Source: Salibacter sp031581065 | Lineage (GTDB): Bacteria > Bacteroidota > Bacteroidia > Flavobacteriales_G > Salibacteraceae | Assembly (NCBI RefSeq): GCF_031581065.1 | Contig: NZ_JAVLBN010000013.1 | Location: forward strand, 1-52,191 | Reading direction: 5' to 3' | DNA length: 52,191 bases | Shown here: piece after piece, positions 25,448 through 33,266 of the stretch | How positions within the stretch are numbered: position 1 is the first letter of the stretch | Layout: each line of letters begins with the position of its first letter | Notes under the pieces: generated by a model | The model's input: only the letters and a program-made list of their open reading frames with translations | What the model was told of the DNA's origin: nothing | Database searches by the model: none | Made by a program: the position numbers and the translations under genes

Positions 25448-25549
25448 GAGGTCGTGGGCCCCGCACTATTCGAGATTTTCAATCTCGCAAAGGTGCGAGG
25501 GTCCTCGTTGACAGAAATGTCAACGGGATTCGAGTCCCATCTTCCACCC
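25448..25549 (+). pseudogene. Partial tRNA-His 3' half interrupted by a 70-nt structured insert
   Basis: Bases 25448-25458 repeat the variable-loop and T-stem 5' strand of tRNA-His (GAGGTCGTGGG). Bases 25529-25549 repeat its T loop and acceptor 3' strand. Between them, exactly at the T-stem/T-loop junction, lie 70 nt with strong pairing: GGGCCCCGCAC with GTGCGAGGGTCC (11 bp, one bulged A), an inner hairpin CGAGATT/AATCTCG, and a separate hairpin GTTGACA-GAAA-TGTCAAC. There is no D arm or 5' acceptor strand, so this is not a functional tRNA. It begins 2 bp after the GIY-YIG stop codon. Confidence 0.75.
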
Positions 25550-25593
25550 TTCAAAATTCAAAAGCTCCTTTTTTAGGGAGCTTTTTTAGTTTT
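25529..25593 (+). repeat. 65-bp direct repeat, copy 2 (displaced tRNA tail and terminator)
   Basis: Second copy of 25124-25188, with three mismatches in the linker between tRNA tail and terminator. It carries a complete terminator hairpin at 25560-25587. Confidence 0.9.
25560..25587 (+). terminator. Rho-independent terminator, duplicated copy
   Basis: Same hairpin and T run as the tRNA-His terminator, GCTCC/GGGAGC. It would end transcripts reading through the GIY-YIG gene and the interrupted tRNA tail. Confidence 0.8.
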
Positions 25594-25613
25594 CAGGTAA
25601 AGTGAACGATAAA

Positions 25614-25755
25614 TATATTTGGTTAAAATGAAATTAAAAACTTGTTTGGTGACTGGATGACCGTTAAAATTTTTAATTTATAAAATATCTTATTTTGTGG
25701 TAAAAGCAAGATATAAAAAAAGCGGGAAATCCATTTTAGGAAATCCCGCTTTTAA
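25614..25755 (+). other. Gene-free stretch with a promoter-like element and a terminator-like hairpin
   Basis: The interval 25594-25897 has no convincing gene. It contains TATATTTG (25614-25621, TAnnTTTG) and, about 100 nt later, a strong hairpin AAAAGCGGGA/TCCCGCTTTT (25717-25753) followed by a T-rich stretch. Together they could delimit a transcript of about 130 nt, but no upstream -33 TTG is obvious. A ten-codon ORF from 25628 is the only coding content. The remainder to 25897 is the presumptive FKBP promoter region (TACCTTCG near 25840). Confidence 0.35.
25717..25753. terminator. Terminator-like hairpin
   Basis: A 10-bp AAAAGCGGGA/TCCCGCTTTT stem with an inner ATCC/GGAA-type pairing. A-rich on the left and T-rich on the right, so it could act in either direction. 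Confidence 0.65.
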
Positions 25756-25897
25756 TCTTTCTAACTTTCAACTTTTTCTCACGTTAATATCTCTAACTTT
25801 CATGGATTGACTTAGTGAGGTAAATAATTAATTATACCTTCGCGTCAATTCATTTAGTAAATTGGAAATCAATTTTATAATCTGAGAATATCACTTT

Positions 25898-26326
25898 ATG
25901 AGTAAAGTAAAAAACAACGACACTGTAAAAGTACATTACACAGGAAAGTTGACATCTGGCGAAGTATTTGATAGCTCTAAAGATAGAGAGCCTTTAGAAA
26001 TCACAGTAGGTCAGGGACAACTTATCCCTGGATTTGAGAATGGTCTTATCGACATGGAAGAGAACGAAAAGAAAACACTCAATATACCTTCAAGTGAAGC
26101 TTATGGAGATGTTCGCAAAGAACTCGTTCAGGAAGTTCCAAAATCACAGCTCCCAGAAGAAATTAAACCTGAAGTAGGAATGCCATTGGTATCTAAAACT
26201 CCTCAGGGGCAAGAAATTCAATTGGTTGTTACTGAAGTTAAAGATGAAGCTATTACTGTTGATGCTAATCACCCACTCGCTGGTAAAGATTTAGTATTTG
26301 ACATTGAATTAGTAGAGATCAAGTAA
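25898..26326 (+). CDS. FKBP-type peptidyl-prolyl isomerase (SlyD-like)
   Basis: A 142-aa cytoplasmic FKBP with the insert-in-flap domain of the SlyD group. Visible are VHYTGKLTSGEVFDSS (FKBP strand with the Asp of the active site), LIPGFENGLIDMEENEKK, IPSSEAYGDVRKEL (start of the flap), the insert PEEIKPEVGMPLVSKTPQGQ, and NHPLAGKDLVFDIELVEI at the C-terminus. It lacks the His-rich metal-binding tail of E. coli SlyD. It should act as a folding chaperone and prolyl isomerase. Single gene with a strong terminator 25 bp downstream. Confidence 0.93.
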   Translation: MSKVKNNDTVKVHYTGKLTSGEVFDSSKDREPLEITVGQGQLIPGFENGLIDMEENEKKTLNIPSSEAYGDVRKELVQEVPKSQLPEEIKPEVGMPLVSKTPQGQEIQLVVTEVKDEAITVDANHPLAGKDLVFDIELVEIK

Positions 26327-26349
26327 TATTATATTTTTCCAAGTATTTC

Positions 26350-26378
26350 AAAAGCAACCTCGAGGGGTTGCTTTTTTT
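26350..26378 (+). terminator. Rho-independent terminator after the FKBP gene
   Basis: AAAGCAACC / GGTTGCTTT stem with a short TCGAG loop followed by a run of seven Ts. Confidence 0.9.
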
Positions 26379-26425
26379 GTTTCTAAACTTTTGTAAATTG
26401 ACTGCGCTCAACAAAAATAAAACTC

Positions 26426-27376
26426 ATGAATACACTAAACTTTCGAAACGGAGATAAAATGCCTGTAATTGGGTTAGGCACATGGAAATCGGCTCCAGGA
26501 GATGTAGAAAAAGCCGTTTATCATGCTATCAAAAGTGGATACAGACATATTGACTGTGCTGCCATCTATGGAAATGAAAAAGAAGTAGGTAATGCTTTGG
26601 TCAGATCCATTGATGAAAATATCGTTTCAAGAGAAGAGTTGTGGATTACCAGTAAATTGTGGAATACTGCTCACCTCAGCAATGATGTGAAACCGGCTTT
26701 ACAAAAGACACTCGAAGACTTACAATTAGATTACCTGGATCTCTACCTCATACATTGGCCTGTAGCGCTTCAACCAGATTGCAGTTTCCCCAAAAAACCT
26801 GAAGATTTTTTGTCACCTGATCAGGCTCCTCACCACGAAACATTTAACACTATGCTAAACCTCAAAAAAGAGGGCCTGATCAAACATGCCGGAGTTTCAA
26901 ACTTCAACATTCAGAACCTAAAGGATCTGATCAATAAAGCAGATGAAAAACCGGAAATGAACCAGGTAGAACTCCACCCCTATTTACAACAAAAGGAGCT
27001 GCATAAATTCTGTACTGAAAGCGGAATTCATCTAACAGCTTATAGTCCGCTCGGGTCAAATGACAGAAGTGAAAAAATGAAAAAGGATGACGAGCCTGTT
27101 CTTTTAGAAAATGATTTGGTAAATGAAATTGCTCAATCAATGAACACTACCCCTGCACAAATCCTCATCGCATGGTCAGCTCAAAGAGAGAATGCCGTTA
27201 TTCCAAAATCGGTAACACCTTCCCGAATTGATGAAAACATTAAAGCTCAAGGCATTCAACTAACCGATTCTCAAATGAAAGAAATTGAAAAAATCGACAG
27301 AGGTTACAGATTCGTTGACGGCAGCTTTTGGGCAATGGATGGAAGTCCATACACGATGGAATACCTTTGGAGTTAA
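26426..27376 (+). CDS. Aldo/keto reductase
   Basis: A 316-aa NADPH-dependent oxidoreductase of the AKR superfamily, (alpha/beta)8 barrel. The catalytic tetrad is visible: Asp and Tyr in HIDCAAIYGNEKEVG, Lys in WITSKLWN, His in YLIHWPVAL. Other signatures are MPVIGLGTWKS, KHAGVSNFN, NQVELHPYLQQKEL and the cofactor phosphate-binding VIPKSVTPSRIDEN. Length is typical of AKR1/AKR5-like aldehyde reductases; substrate unknown. It is monocistronic, after the FKBP terminator. Confidence 0.93.
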   Translation: MNTLNFRNGDKMPVIGLGTWKSAPGDVEKAVYHAIKSGYRHIDCAAIYGNEKEVGNALVRSIDENIVSREELWITSKLWNTAHLSNDVKPALQKTLEDLQLDYLDLYLIHWPVALQPDCSFPKKPEDFLSPDQAPHHETFNTMLNLKKEGLIKHAGVSNFNIQNLKDLINKADEKPEMNQVELHPYLQQKELHKFCTESGIHLTAYSPLGSNDRSEKMKKDDEPVLLENDLVNEIAQSMNTTPAQILIAWSAQRENAVIPKSVTPSRIDENIKAQGIQLTDSQMKEIEKIDRGYRFVDGSFWAMDGSPYTMEYLWS

Positions 27377-27441
27377 GAATTATGCTTACCTTCAGCAGGT
27401 AAAATGGTATTCGTTTTGTAGAAAAAAACAAAAATATTTCT

Positions 27442-29391
27442 ATGATGACCACAAAATACTTTTCTGTTTTATCTGCTGTGTTGATATTTATCACAATTAA
27501 TATCCACTCTCAATCAGTTCAGTTTATTGATGGTATTCCTACCTCTAAAAAGACTGTTGAGCTAACTAAACTAAAGGGAGATACTGTATTCTGTCAGGGG
27601 AACTTCAATCAATTATATGATGTTGTTCAATCTACACAGGGTAAAGATTCATTATCTCCTATTATGAATACAGGTGATTTTTATATGGTTGATTTAATTT
27701 CCAAACAAGCTCAGGGGTTTGATTTAGACATTATTGGGCGCGTTTGGGATTTTGAAGTCAACGACAGCTTGATTTTTATTGGCGGAGCTATTGCTGAAGT
27801 GAACGGTATTAGTCACAGAAATTTTGCTCTGTATAATTACAAAACCGATTCTTTAATTACTGATATACCCCAGTTTAATGGAATTGTTTTTGACCTGGAA
27901 TTGAAAGGAGACTCCCTTTTCTTATCCGGTTCATTTACAGGTGGACATCAACACAATGTAAAAAGATTAGCAATTTGGGATTTCGCTAATGACACTTTAA
28001 TAGAGCCATTTAATATGAATAACTATGGGGAGCTCGAATGTGATGATGATTACTGTATTTTAAGTGGTCAAATTCATAATGTTAACGGGAATCAATTTGA
28101 TGATTATTTCTTTTTTAACCAAAGTACTACTCAAATTGAACAAGGATTAACTGATACATTTCAATATGAGTATCCATATAAATCTCGATACTTAAATGAT
28201 CCAAGGGCACTTATTCAATTTGAGAAAGGTGAAGATGATTTATGGCCTTATATCAAGATTAATTATTCAGATAACCTTTTTAATCACAGTCGGAAGTTAT
28301 TGTTAACCCACAATGATTGTGATAATTGTTGGGGAATCAAAGAGGTTGTGTCAAATGATAAAGTAGGTTTAGCAGTTGGTGCTTTTAATAAAATCGGTCC
28401 GTACTATTCTCAAAACAATTATGAGTTCGATAATAAGAACTTTGGAAATATGGTTCTTTTTTACCACGACTCAGGTTATGTGAAGCTCAGGAAACAAATT
28501 AGACCTTTTGCATTTACAGATTCTAGATCGGCAGATATCAATGATAAATATGCATCTATTGGAAGCTCGGTAAGTTACATGTTTAACTATGATAATGAAT
28601 ATGATTTTGCCAGAGCATTAGAAGTTTATAAGATAGAAAACTTGCGCCCTTCTTTGATTGGTCCTTTGAAACAAACTATTTGCCGAAATGATAGCAATCT
28701 TCAATTTAACTTTAAGCTAACTGGATCTGACCAGTATTCTATTTCAGTTTCAACTACTGATTCGATGGCCATTCATAATAATAGCTATCAACTAAACTCA
28801 AGCTCAAATATTCACACTCTTAATGTAAATGCATTTGATAGTTCAATGACTGTTCGATTTAAGTTTGAAATACAGTATGGGCAGGGACAGATTTACAACC
28901 GCTTTTTTGAAGTTAAAGTGAAGGATATTCCAGAGACTCCTACTCTATCGTTTACCAACGATACATTATTCAGTAGTACAGATTCTCTCCAACATGTTTG
29001 GTACACTCAAAACGGGGAATTTACCGGCTATGATCTTCCATTTATTTATCACCCTGATGATAATTATACATTTAGAGTGAGATCGATAGGCGAAAACGGT
29101 TGTTTGTCTAATTTCTCGAATAGTGTTTTTGTTTCTGGAAGGGAAAAAATCGAGGAGAATAAGATCATCAACATTTACCCTAACCCTAATGATGGCACTT
29201 TCTCAATTGAGAATAATGCTAACGTTGATAAAATTGAAGTTTATGATGCTACAGGCAAGATGGTTTACTCATTGAAAATCAATGGTCAAAAACAAAAGAT
29301 CTCGACTAATTTATCGCCAGGGATTTATTTCGTAGTGTCTAAAAATACAAATAATACAGCCAGTAAATCAAAATTGATTATTACTGAATAA
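27442..29391 (+). CDS. Secreted protein with type A T9SS sorting domain
   Basis: A 649-aa protein. Signal peptide about res 1-23 (YFSVLSAVLIFITINIHSQS). The body, about 24-390, looks like a beta-propeller or delta-60-repeat-like region with recurring pieces such as FEVNDSLIFIGGAIAEVNG and ELKGDSLFLSGSF. A cadherin/Ig-like stretch (about 400-560) follows. The C-terminal 80 residues are the type A sorting domain: IINIYPNPNDGTFSIEN, KIEVYDATGKMVYS, LSPGIYFVVSKN, ending KLIITE. Secreted through the type IX system. Ligand unknown. Its 3' end overlaps the convergent T9SS gene by 11 bp. Confidence 0.85.
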   Translation: MMTTKYFSVLSAVLIFITINIHSQSVQFIDGIPTSKKTVELTKLKGDTVFCQGNFNQLYDVVQSTQGKDSLSPIMNTGDFYMVDLISKQAQGFDLDIIGRVWDFEVNDSLIFIGGAIAEVNGISHRNFALYNYKTDSLITDIPQFNGIVFDLELKGDSLFLSGSFTGGHQHNVKRLAIWDFANDTLIEPFNMNNYGELECDDDYCILSGQIHNVNGNQFDDYFFFNQSTTQIEQGLTDTFQYEYPYKSRYLNDPRALIQFEKGEDDLWPYIKINYSDNLFNHSRKLLLTHNDCDNCWGIKEVVSNDKVGLAVGAFNKIGPYYSQNNYEFDNKNFGNMVLFYHDSGYVKLRKQIRPFAFTDSRSADINDKYASIGSSVSYMFNYDNEYDFARALEVYKIENLRPSLIGPLKQTICRNDSNLQFNFKLTGSDQYSISVSTTDSMAIHNNSYQLNSSSNIHTLNVNAFDSSMTVRFKFEIQYGQGQIYNRFFEVKVKDIPETPTLSFTNDTLFSSTDSLQHVWYTQNGEFTGYDLPFIYHPDDNYTFRVRSIGENGCLSNFSNSVFVSGREKIEENKIINIYPNPNDGTFSIENNANVDKIEVYDATGKMVYSLKINGQKQKISTNLSPGIYFVVSKNTNNTASKSKLIITE

Positions 29392-30520
29392 TGAGCTTTT
29401 TTGTTTGAACACTCTGCTCTGACTCAGATTTAATTTTTACGATGTAAACTCCACTGTTCAATCCTGAAATATCAACTTTTTCGTTGTCGCTAATGGTTTT
29501 AGATATGATCAACTGACCTTTCATATTCAAAATTTGCATTTCAACATTTCTCAATTCAGAACCAAAAGAGATACGAAATTGATTTTCAGCCGGGTTTGGC
29601 AACATCTCAAATGATGTTGCTTTTTCATTTTCTAAACGGTCAGATCCAAGCGCAACGGACAGCGATTCACTCTTTTTGTATTTTGCCATATACATTTTGC
29701 CATCTCGTTTTCCTGAAATGATGTACCCATCATCAACTAACTCTACATTTTTCAATCTAAAAGGTTGAAAACTCAAAAACTCTTTAGTCCATAACTGCTG
29801 TCCGTAGAGATCATAAATACTCCATATTGCCGTATCTCCTCTATTCATGTAAAAATGAAGTCGATCATTGATCCATTCATATTGATGAATTGAGGTTTCT
29901 TTATCAAAATATATACTGACAGAATCAATCTCTTGAGAAACAAAATCATAATTGCCCATCACAAAAGCGCTATCGTATCTATTAGCATATGGGTAGTTGT
30001 CAATTAAGCTCTCATACCAGAAAACTGTACCACTACTCTTCATTCTCGCATCACCTCTCCACAAGTATGATACAGATTTATTTAGATCGTGCACTTCTGA
30101 TATATCTGATACTCCTCCTGAGTTTCTGGATATGACAAAAAGTGAATCCTTCTCAGTAGTATCATTATATGTCTTTGCCTGATAAATAAAAAGTGAATCA
30201 TTTCGTTCCATGATGAAGTCAACATCAAATCCGTCAATCAAATGATAAAACCATGCAGATGTATTACCTGAAATTAAATCATGATCTAACCGGTTAATTC
30301 TATCTCTATACCACTGTTTTTGAAATGATTGGAATTCTGTATTTGATGTTTTCTTAAATTCAAAATTTCTACTTCTACCCGTTACAACATCGTTTACAAT
30401 TTTACTTGTGTACTTATTAAAGTATAAATGATGACAGCCATCATCATGATTTCCATCAAGGGATAATTGAAGGTATATATTATTAGCCTCATTAGAATAT
30501 GTAAACTGCCTAAAAAGCAT
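29381..30520 (-). pseudogene. T9SS type A cargo protein, downstream part of a probably frameshifted gene
   Basis: A 379-aa open frame from ATG 30520. It ends with a type A sorting domain (FEMLPNPAENQFRISFG, MQILNMKGQLIISKTI, LNSGVYIVKIKSES, KKLIIQ) yet has no signal peptide, which a T9SS cargo needs. A signal peptide is supplied by the 90-aa frame ending 2 bp upstream in a different frame. The downstream frame remains open back past the junction to an in-frame stop about 21 nt before its ATG. The two frames join by skipping one base around GGGTCTTTTT (about 30530-30540). One extra base there would split an intact gene of about 470 codons. Sequencing error, real frameshift mutation and two coupled genes are all possible. 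Confidence 0.7.
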
Positions 30521-30521
30521 C

Positions 30522-30794
30522 TTAACTATAAAAAGACCCTATTTCATTTGCTAAACAATATACCCTTGTGGCACTCCAAATCTCATTACGGGAAGAGTCG
30601 AGCTTAATCATTTTAAAGTTACGGGCACAACCATCATAAAAACCTACTAAATAATAAGACCCGGAAACAGAGTCATACGTTACTTCTTCAAGTGTTCCAT
30701 CCTCAAGGTATTTCTCCCACTCAGCACTTTGGATCTGACCATTAGAAATAGATGTCATTGCTGAGCAAACCAATAGTATTAGCAGTCTTTTCAT
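30522..30794 (-). pseudogene. Signal-peptide-bearing 5' part of the same T9SS gene
   Basis: A 90-aa frame: signal peptide MKRLLILLVCSAMTSISNGQ, then a beta-rich start (YDSVSGSYYLVGFYDGCAR, FKMIKLDSSRNEIWSATR), ending abruptly at TAA 30522. The content reads as the N-terminus of a beta-propeller-like secreted protein that is cut off mid-domain, and the following frame picks up without a gap. See 29381-30520. It carries an interspersed-motif copy at 30731. Confidence 0.7.
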
Positions 30795-30909
30795 ATAGTA
30801 GAAACTTTAGGTGTTCTAATTTTACATAAATTTACAAAAATTCGTGCCATAAACTTGTTTAGCTCACCACAATCACGTATATTCCGTTAGATTAACAAAT
30901 CAAATTCAA

Positions 30910-31098
30910 ATGGAAAAAAACGAATTCAAAACACTTAATGATCTTTTCAGTTCAATTGCATCAACAATTGAAGAAAATAAGAAAGTCGATTACAATTTTG
31001 AAAATCTGGAAGTTGAAATACCAAGTGAAGTTGACAATGAAAAGTCAACAACCTGGAAGTTTAACGGTAAAGTAAGTATTGAATCTGCAGATAAGTAA
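30910..31098 (+). CDS. Small acidic hypothetical protein
   Basis: A 62-aa soluble protein, mixed charged, no signal peptide (EKNEFKTLNDLFSSIASTIE, VEIPSEVDNEKSTTWKFNGK). Not recognised. It is the first of three short plus-strand genes within 700 bp (62, 110 and 60 aa) that appear co-transcribed. A stretch of clean divergent DNA (30795-30909) precedes it. Confidence 0.6.
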   Translation: MEKNEFKTLNDLFSSIASTIEENKKVDYNFENLEVEIPSEVDNEKSTTWKFNGKVSIESADK

Positions 31099-31102
31099 GA
31101 AT

Positions 31103-31435
31103 ATGGGAAGTTTCATAATTGATCCAAGCGATTTATACATTGATCATACCTTTGGTAAGGTAGAGTTTGTTTCAAGATCTCACTTTGTTGAGTGTTTTAT
31201 ATCTGACGAACGAATTCTAGAAGATTTCATCAGTCATATTCCGGTGAGCAAACACATTGAATATCTTGAGTTGCTCAAGCACTTTGAGCAGGAAATTCGT
31301 TTCAAAGTAGCAGGAAGTAATTACATTACTATCAAAAAGGGTGAAGTTGTTGAAATGAAAACTTCTAAGATCATATCTCTTTTATTAAAATCCGGGGCAG
31401 ATAAACTATCAGAATATTTGACTGAAGATGATTGA
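31103..31435 (+). CDS. Small hypothetical protein
   Basis: About 110 aa from ATG 31103, 4 bp after the previous stop; an alternative TTG at 31079 would overlap the upstream gene and is less likely. It opens MGSFIIDPSDLYIDHTFGKV and has alpha/beta character with no signal peptide. Function unknown. Its last 8 bp overlap the start of the CPXCG gene in another frame. Confidence 0.65.
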   Translation: MGSFIIDPSDLYIDHTFGKVEFVSRSHFVECFISDERILEDFISHIPVSKHIEYLELLKHFEQEIRFKVAGSNYITIKKGEVVEMKTSKIISLLLKSGADKLSEYLTEDD

Positions 31436-31610
31436 ACATGAGTTTACCTGTCCTTATTGTTTTACGAATGTCAGTATCTTGATTGATGTCGGAGCACCAA
31501 ATCAAAAATTTATTGAGGATTGCGAAAGGTGCTGTAATCCAATTGAATTTACTGTTAAAATCGAGGGAAATCAAGTAGTCGAATTTGATTATCAGCCAAT
31601 AGGCCAGTAA
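31428..31610 (+). CDS. CPXCG-motif cysteine-rich small protein
   Basis: A 60-aa protein with two CxxC-type pairs, CPYC (about res 8-11) and CERCC (about res 32-36), giving a zinc-ribbon-like knuckle. The ending IEFTVKIEGNQVVEFDYQPIG matches the CPXCG-motif small-protein family found in marine Bacteroidetes and Proteobacteria. Function unknown, probably nucleic-acid- or zinc-related. It overlaps the preceding gene by 8 bp and ends 3 bp before the convergent DciA-like gene. Confidence 0.8.
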   Translation: MIEHEFTCPYCFTNVSILIDVGAPNQKFIEDCERCCNPIEFTVKIEGNQVVEFDYQPIGQ

Positions 31611-31613
31611 AAG

Positions 31614-31907
31614 TTATTTGAGTACAATCTCTTTAACAACTTCTTTTGAAAAGTGATTGTTGATGGATTCCACGAGTTTTGACTTTGCCATGCTCAATTC
31701 ATTTTTAATGATTGAGCTGTCAATTCGCAGGATGAGCACTTGTTTTTGAAGAAACATGCTCGTTGTGTGCTTAGCAATGCTTGGCCCCACAATATTTGAC
31801 CATTCCTTTTTAAGGTCCATGGCCGACAACTTATCCTTCATCTTTAAAGACTCAAGATAGCGATCAATTACTTCTTTGAGTGACTCCTGGTTGCTCCCTT
31901 TTTTCAT
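31614..31907 (-). CDS. DUF721/DciA-like protein
   Basis: About 97 aa from ATG 31907, whose ATGA overlaps the stop of the upstream PKD lipoprotein gene; a longer frame to 31958 overlaps that gene more and is unlikely. The sequence has the DUF721 signature: SLKEVIDRYLESLKMKDKLS, LKKEWSNIVGPSIAKHT, LILRIDSSIIKNELSMAKS. DUF721 is the DciA family; DciA loads the replicative helicase where DnaC is absent. DUF721 genes commonly follow recF. Here two envelope-protein genes lie between. Confidence 0.8.
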   Translation of the reverse strand: MKKGSNQESLKEVIDRYLESLKMKDKLSAMDLKKEWSNIVGPSIAKHTTSMFLQKQVLILRIDSSIIKNELSMAKSKLVESINNHFSKEVVKEIVLK

Positions 31908-32572
31908 TCTACTAAAGTCCAATAAATTTCTAACCTGAGTGACAATGGAATTTCCCAAACCTGTGGATTTTCCATGTCGCTCAATGCCTCTGAATCAATA
32001 TCCTCTATCAACAAATCATTAATACCGGGAGAACTGTTGTAGTCAAACAACTGAACTTCATCACCAATCGACAAATCATTATAAACGGCAGTATCAAAAC
32101 GAAACACAAACGGATCTGACTGTGAAGCATTTCTCGGTGCATTAAAAATAGTGTCTTTACTCACATAAGAACCAAATGTGCAATAAACATCTGGTCGTGT
32201 TTGGTCATTATCTTTTTCCTCTACTCCATTTAAAATTAGCTGCGTAACCACGATTGAATCAACTCGCTTGTAACCAACTTCTACAAGTTTAGTAGCCTCA
32301 TCAGTTTTGCGGCCATCATCACTGTAGCCGGTCAACTTCACCTCATAAGTTCCTGTTCGCTCAAAAATATGCTGAACATTGTCGCCCCTGGCTCCAGCTG
32401 AATCGTTTCCAAACTCCCAAAAGAAAACCTCTCCTTCTCCACAGGTTCTGAACTTAGCTTCAATATTTTTGTAATATCGGTCAGATCCCTCAATGCAAGC
32501 ATCAGGCTTATCGGCACATCCAAAGGCAATTACCGAAAGCAAAATAGATATATAAAGTGCTGTTTTATTCAT
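31904..32572 (-). CDS. PKD-domain lipoprotein
   Basis: A 222-aa protein with a lipoprotein signal (SVIAFGC, lipidated Cys near res 19). A PKD-like fold of about 80 residues follows, with VFFWEFGNDSAGARGDNVQHIFERTGTYEVKLTGY, the classic WxFGD..HxFxxxGxYxVxL pattern in part. The C-terminal 100 residues are unassigned. Likely an outer-membrane-anchored protein. It sits 2 bp after the 229-aa gene and its stop overlaps the DciA-like start, making it part of the recF operon. It has an interspersed-motif copy (32479) and a near-copy (32112). Confidence 0.8.
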   Translation of the reverse strand: MNKTALYISILLSVIAFGCADKPDACIEGSDRYYKNIEAKFRTCGEGEVFFWEFGNDSAGARGDNVQHIFERTGTYEVKLTGYSDDGRKTDEATKLVEVGYKRVDSIVVTQLILNGVEEKDNDQTRPDVYCTFGSYVSKDTIFNAPRNASQSDPFVFRFDTAVYNDLSIGDEVQLFDYNSSPGINDLLIEDIDSEALSDMENPQVWEIPLSLRLEIYWTLVE

Positions 32573-32574
32573 TT

Positions 32575-33264
32575 CTAAAATTTTAACCGAAGACTCGCAT
32601 TCATTCCGCCCATCCTGTTTGGAGAAAGACCAACTCCATCTAGCACAAAACTCTTATCGTCTCCTAATTCCGGGACTTCAACCTGCCTGGCCTTGATCAG
32701 CTTCCAGGTGCAGTATGTAAGGCTGCCGGCAATCAATCCATACATTGCGTATTGAGCAATTCTGCTGTTTTGCAAACGCCTTTCATCTTCGTTTCTATCA
32801 TCCTTACTAAATCCTTCAATATTTAACCGAACAGCTTGATTAGAGCGAACATATTCCAAATTACGAGCTCCTATTTCATTGTAATTAATAGCAGCTGCAA
32901 TACCCAAAACAATAGCTGATGTAGCTCCAATGAAAGCGTGACCGTGTAACCTTCCTTTTTCGTATTGAGCTTTACGCACAGCTTTCAATTGAGCAGATGG
33001 CTGCAAGTCTATCTTGACAATCACTTTACCGGTCATGTAAGTGAAAGCGGTGTCGTATACCTGATAATTTGGAGACCACACCTGAATTTCGTGGTAGCCG
33101 GGTTTGATCAAAAATGAATAGCCGGGCTTTTGTAGCTCACCGTCTATCTTTACTCTGTATTGATCACTGGGTATAGCAAATATACCGAGGTTCCAGTCTT
33201 TTCGCTGACTGTAACTCAGTGTAGAAATCAATACAAAAACTATTAAAATAAATTTTTTCATCAA
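32575..33264 (-). CDS. Envelope protein with PEGA-like domain
   Basis: A 229-aa protein. Signal peptide (MMKKFILIVFVLISTLSYSQ), then a PEGA-like beta domain of about 70 residues (YRVKIDGELQKPGYSFLIKP ... YHEIQVWSPNY), which often anchors to peptidoglycan or cell-wall polymers. One membrane helix lies near res 112-128 (AFIGATSAIVLGIAAAI) and a second around 170-187. Function not known. It is the second gene after recF, 2 bp downstream of it and 2 bp upstream of the PKD gene. Confidence 0.75.
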   Translation of the reverse strand: MMKKFILIVFVLISTLSYSQRKDWNLGIFAIPSDQYRVKIDGELQKPGYSFLIKPGYHEIQVWSPNYQVYDTAFTYMTGKVIVKIDLQPSAQLKAVRKAQYEKGRLHGHAFIGATSAIVLGIAAAINYNEIGARNLEYVRSNQAVRLNIEGFSKDDRNEDERRLQNSRIAQYAMYGLIAGSLTYCTWKLIKARQVEVPELGDDKSFVLDGVGLSPNRMGGMNASLRLKF

Positions 33265-33266
33265 TC

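Noticed and set aside
25448..25549. A second functional, intron-containing tRNA or a permuted tRNA/tmRNA
   Set aside because: There is no D arm, no anticodon stem in the right position and no 5' acceptor strand; only the variable loop, T arm and acceptor tail are recognisable. The anticodon-arm-like hairpin alone (TTC loop) is not enough.
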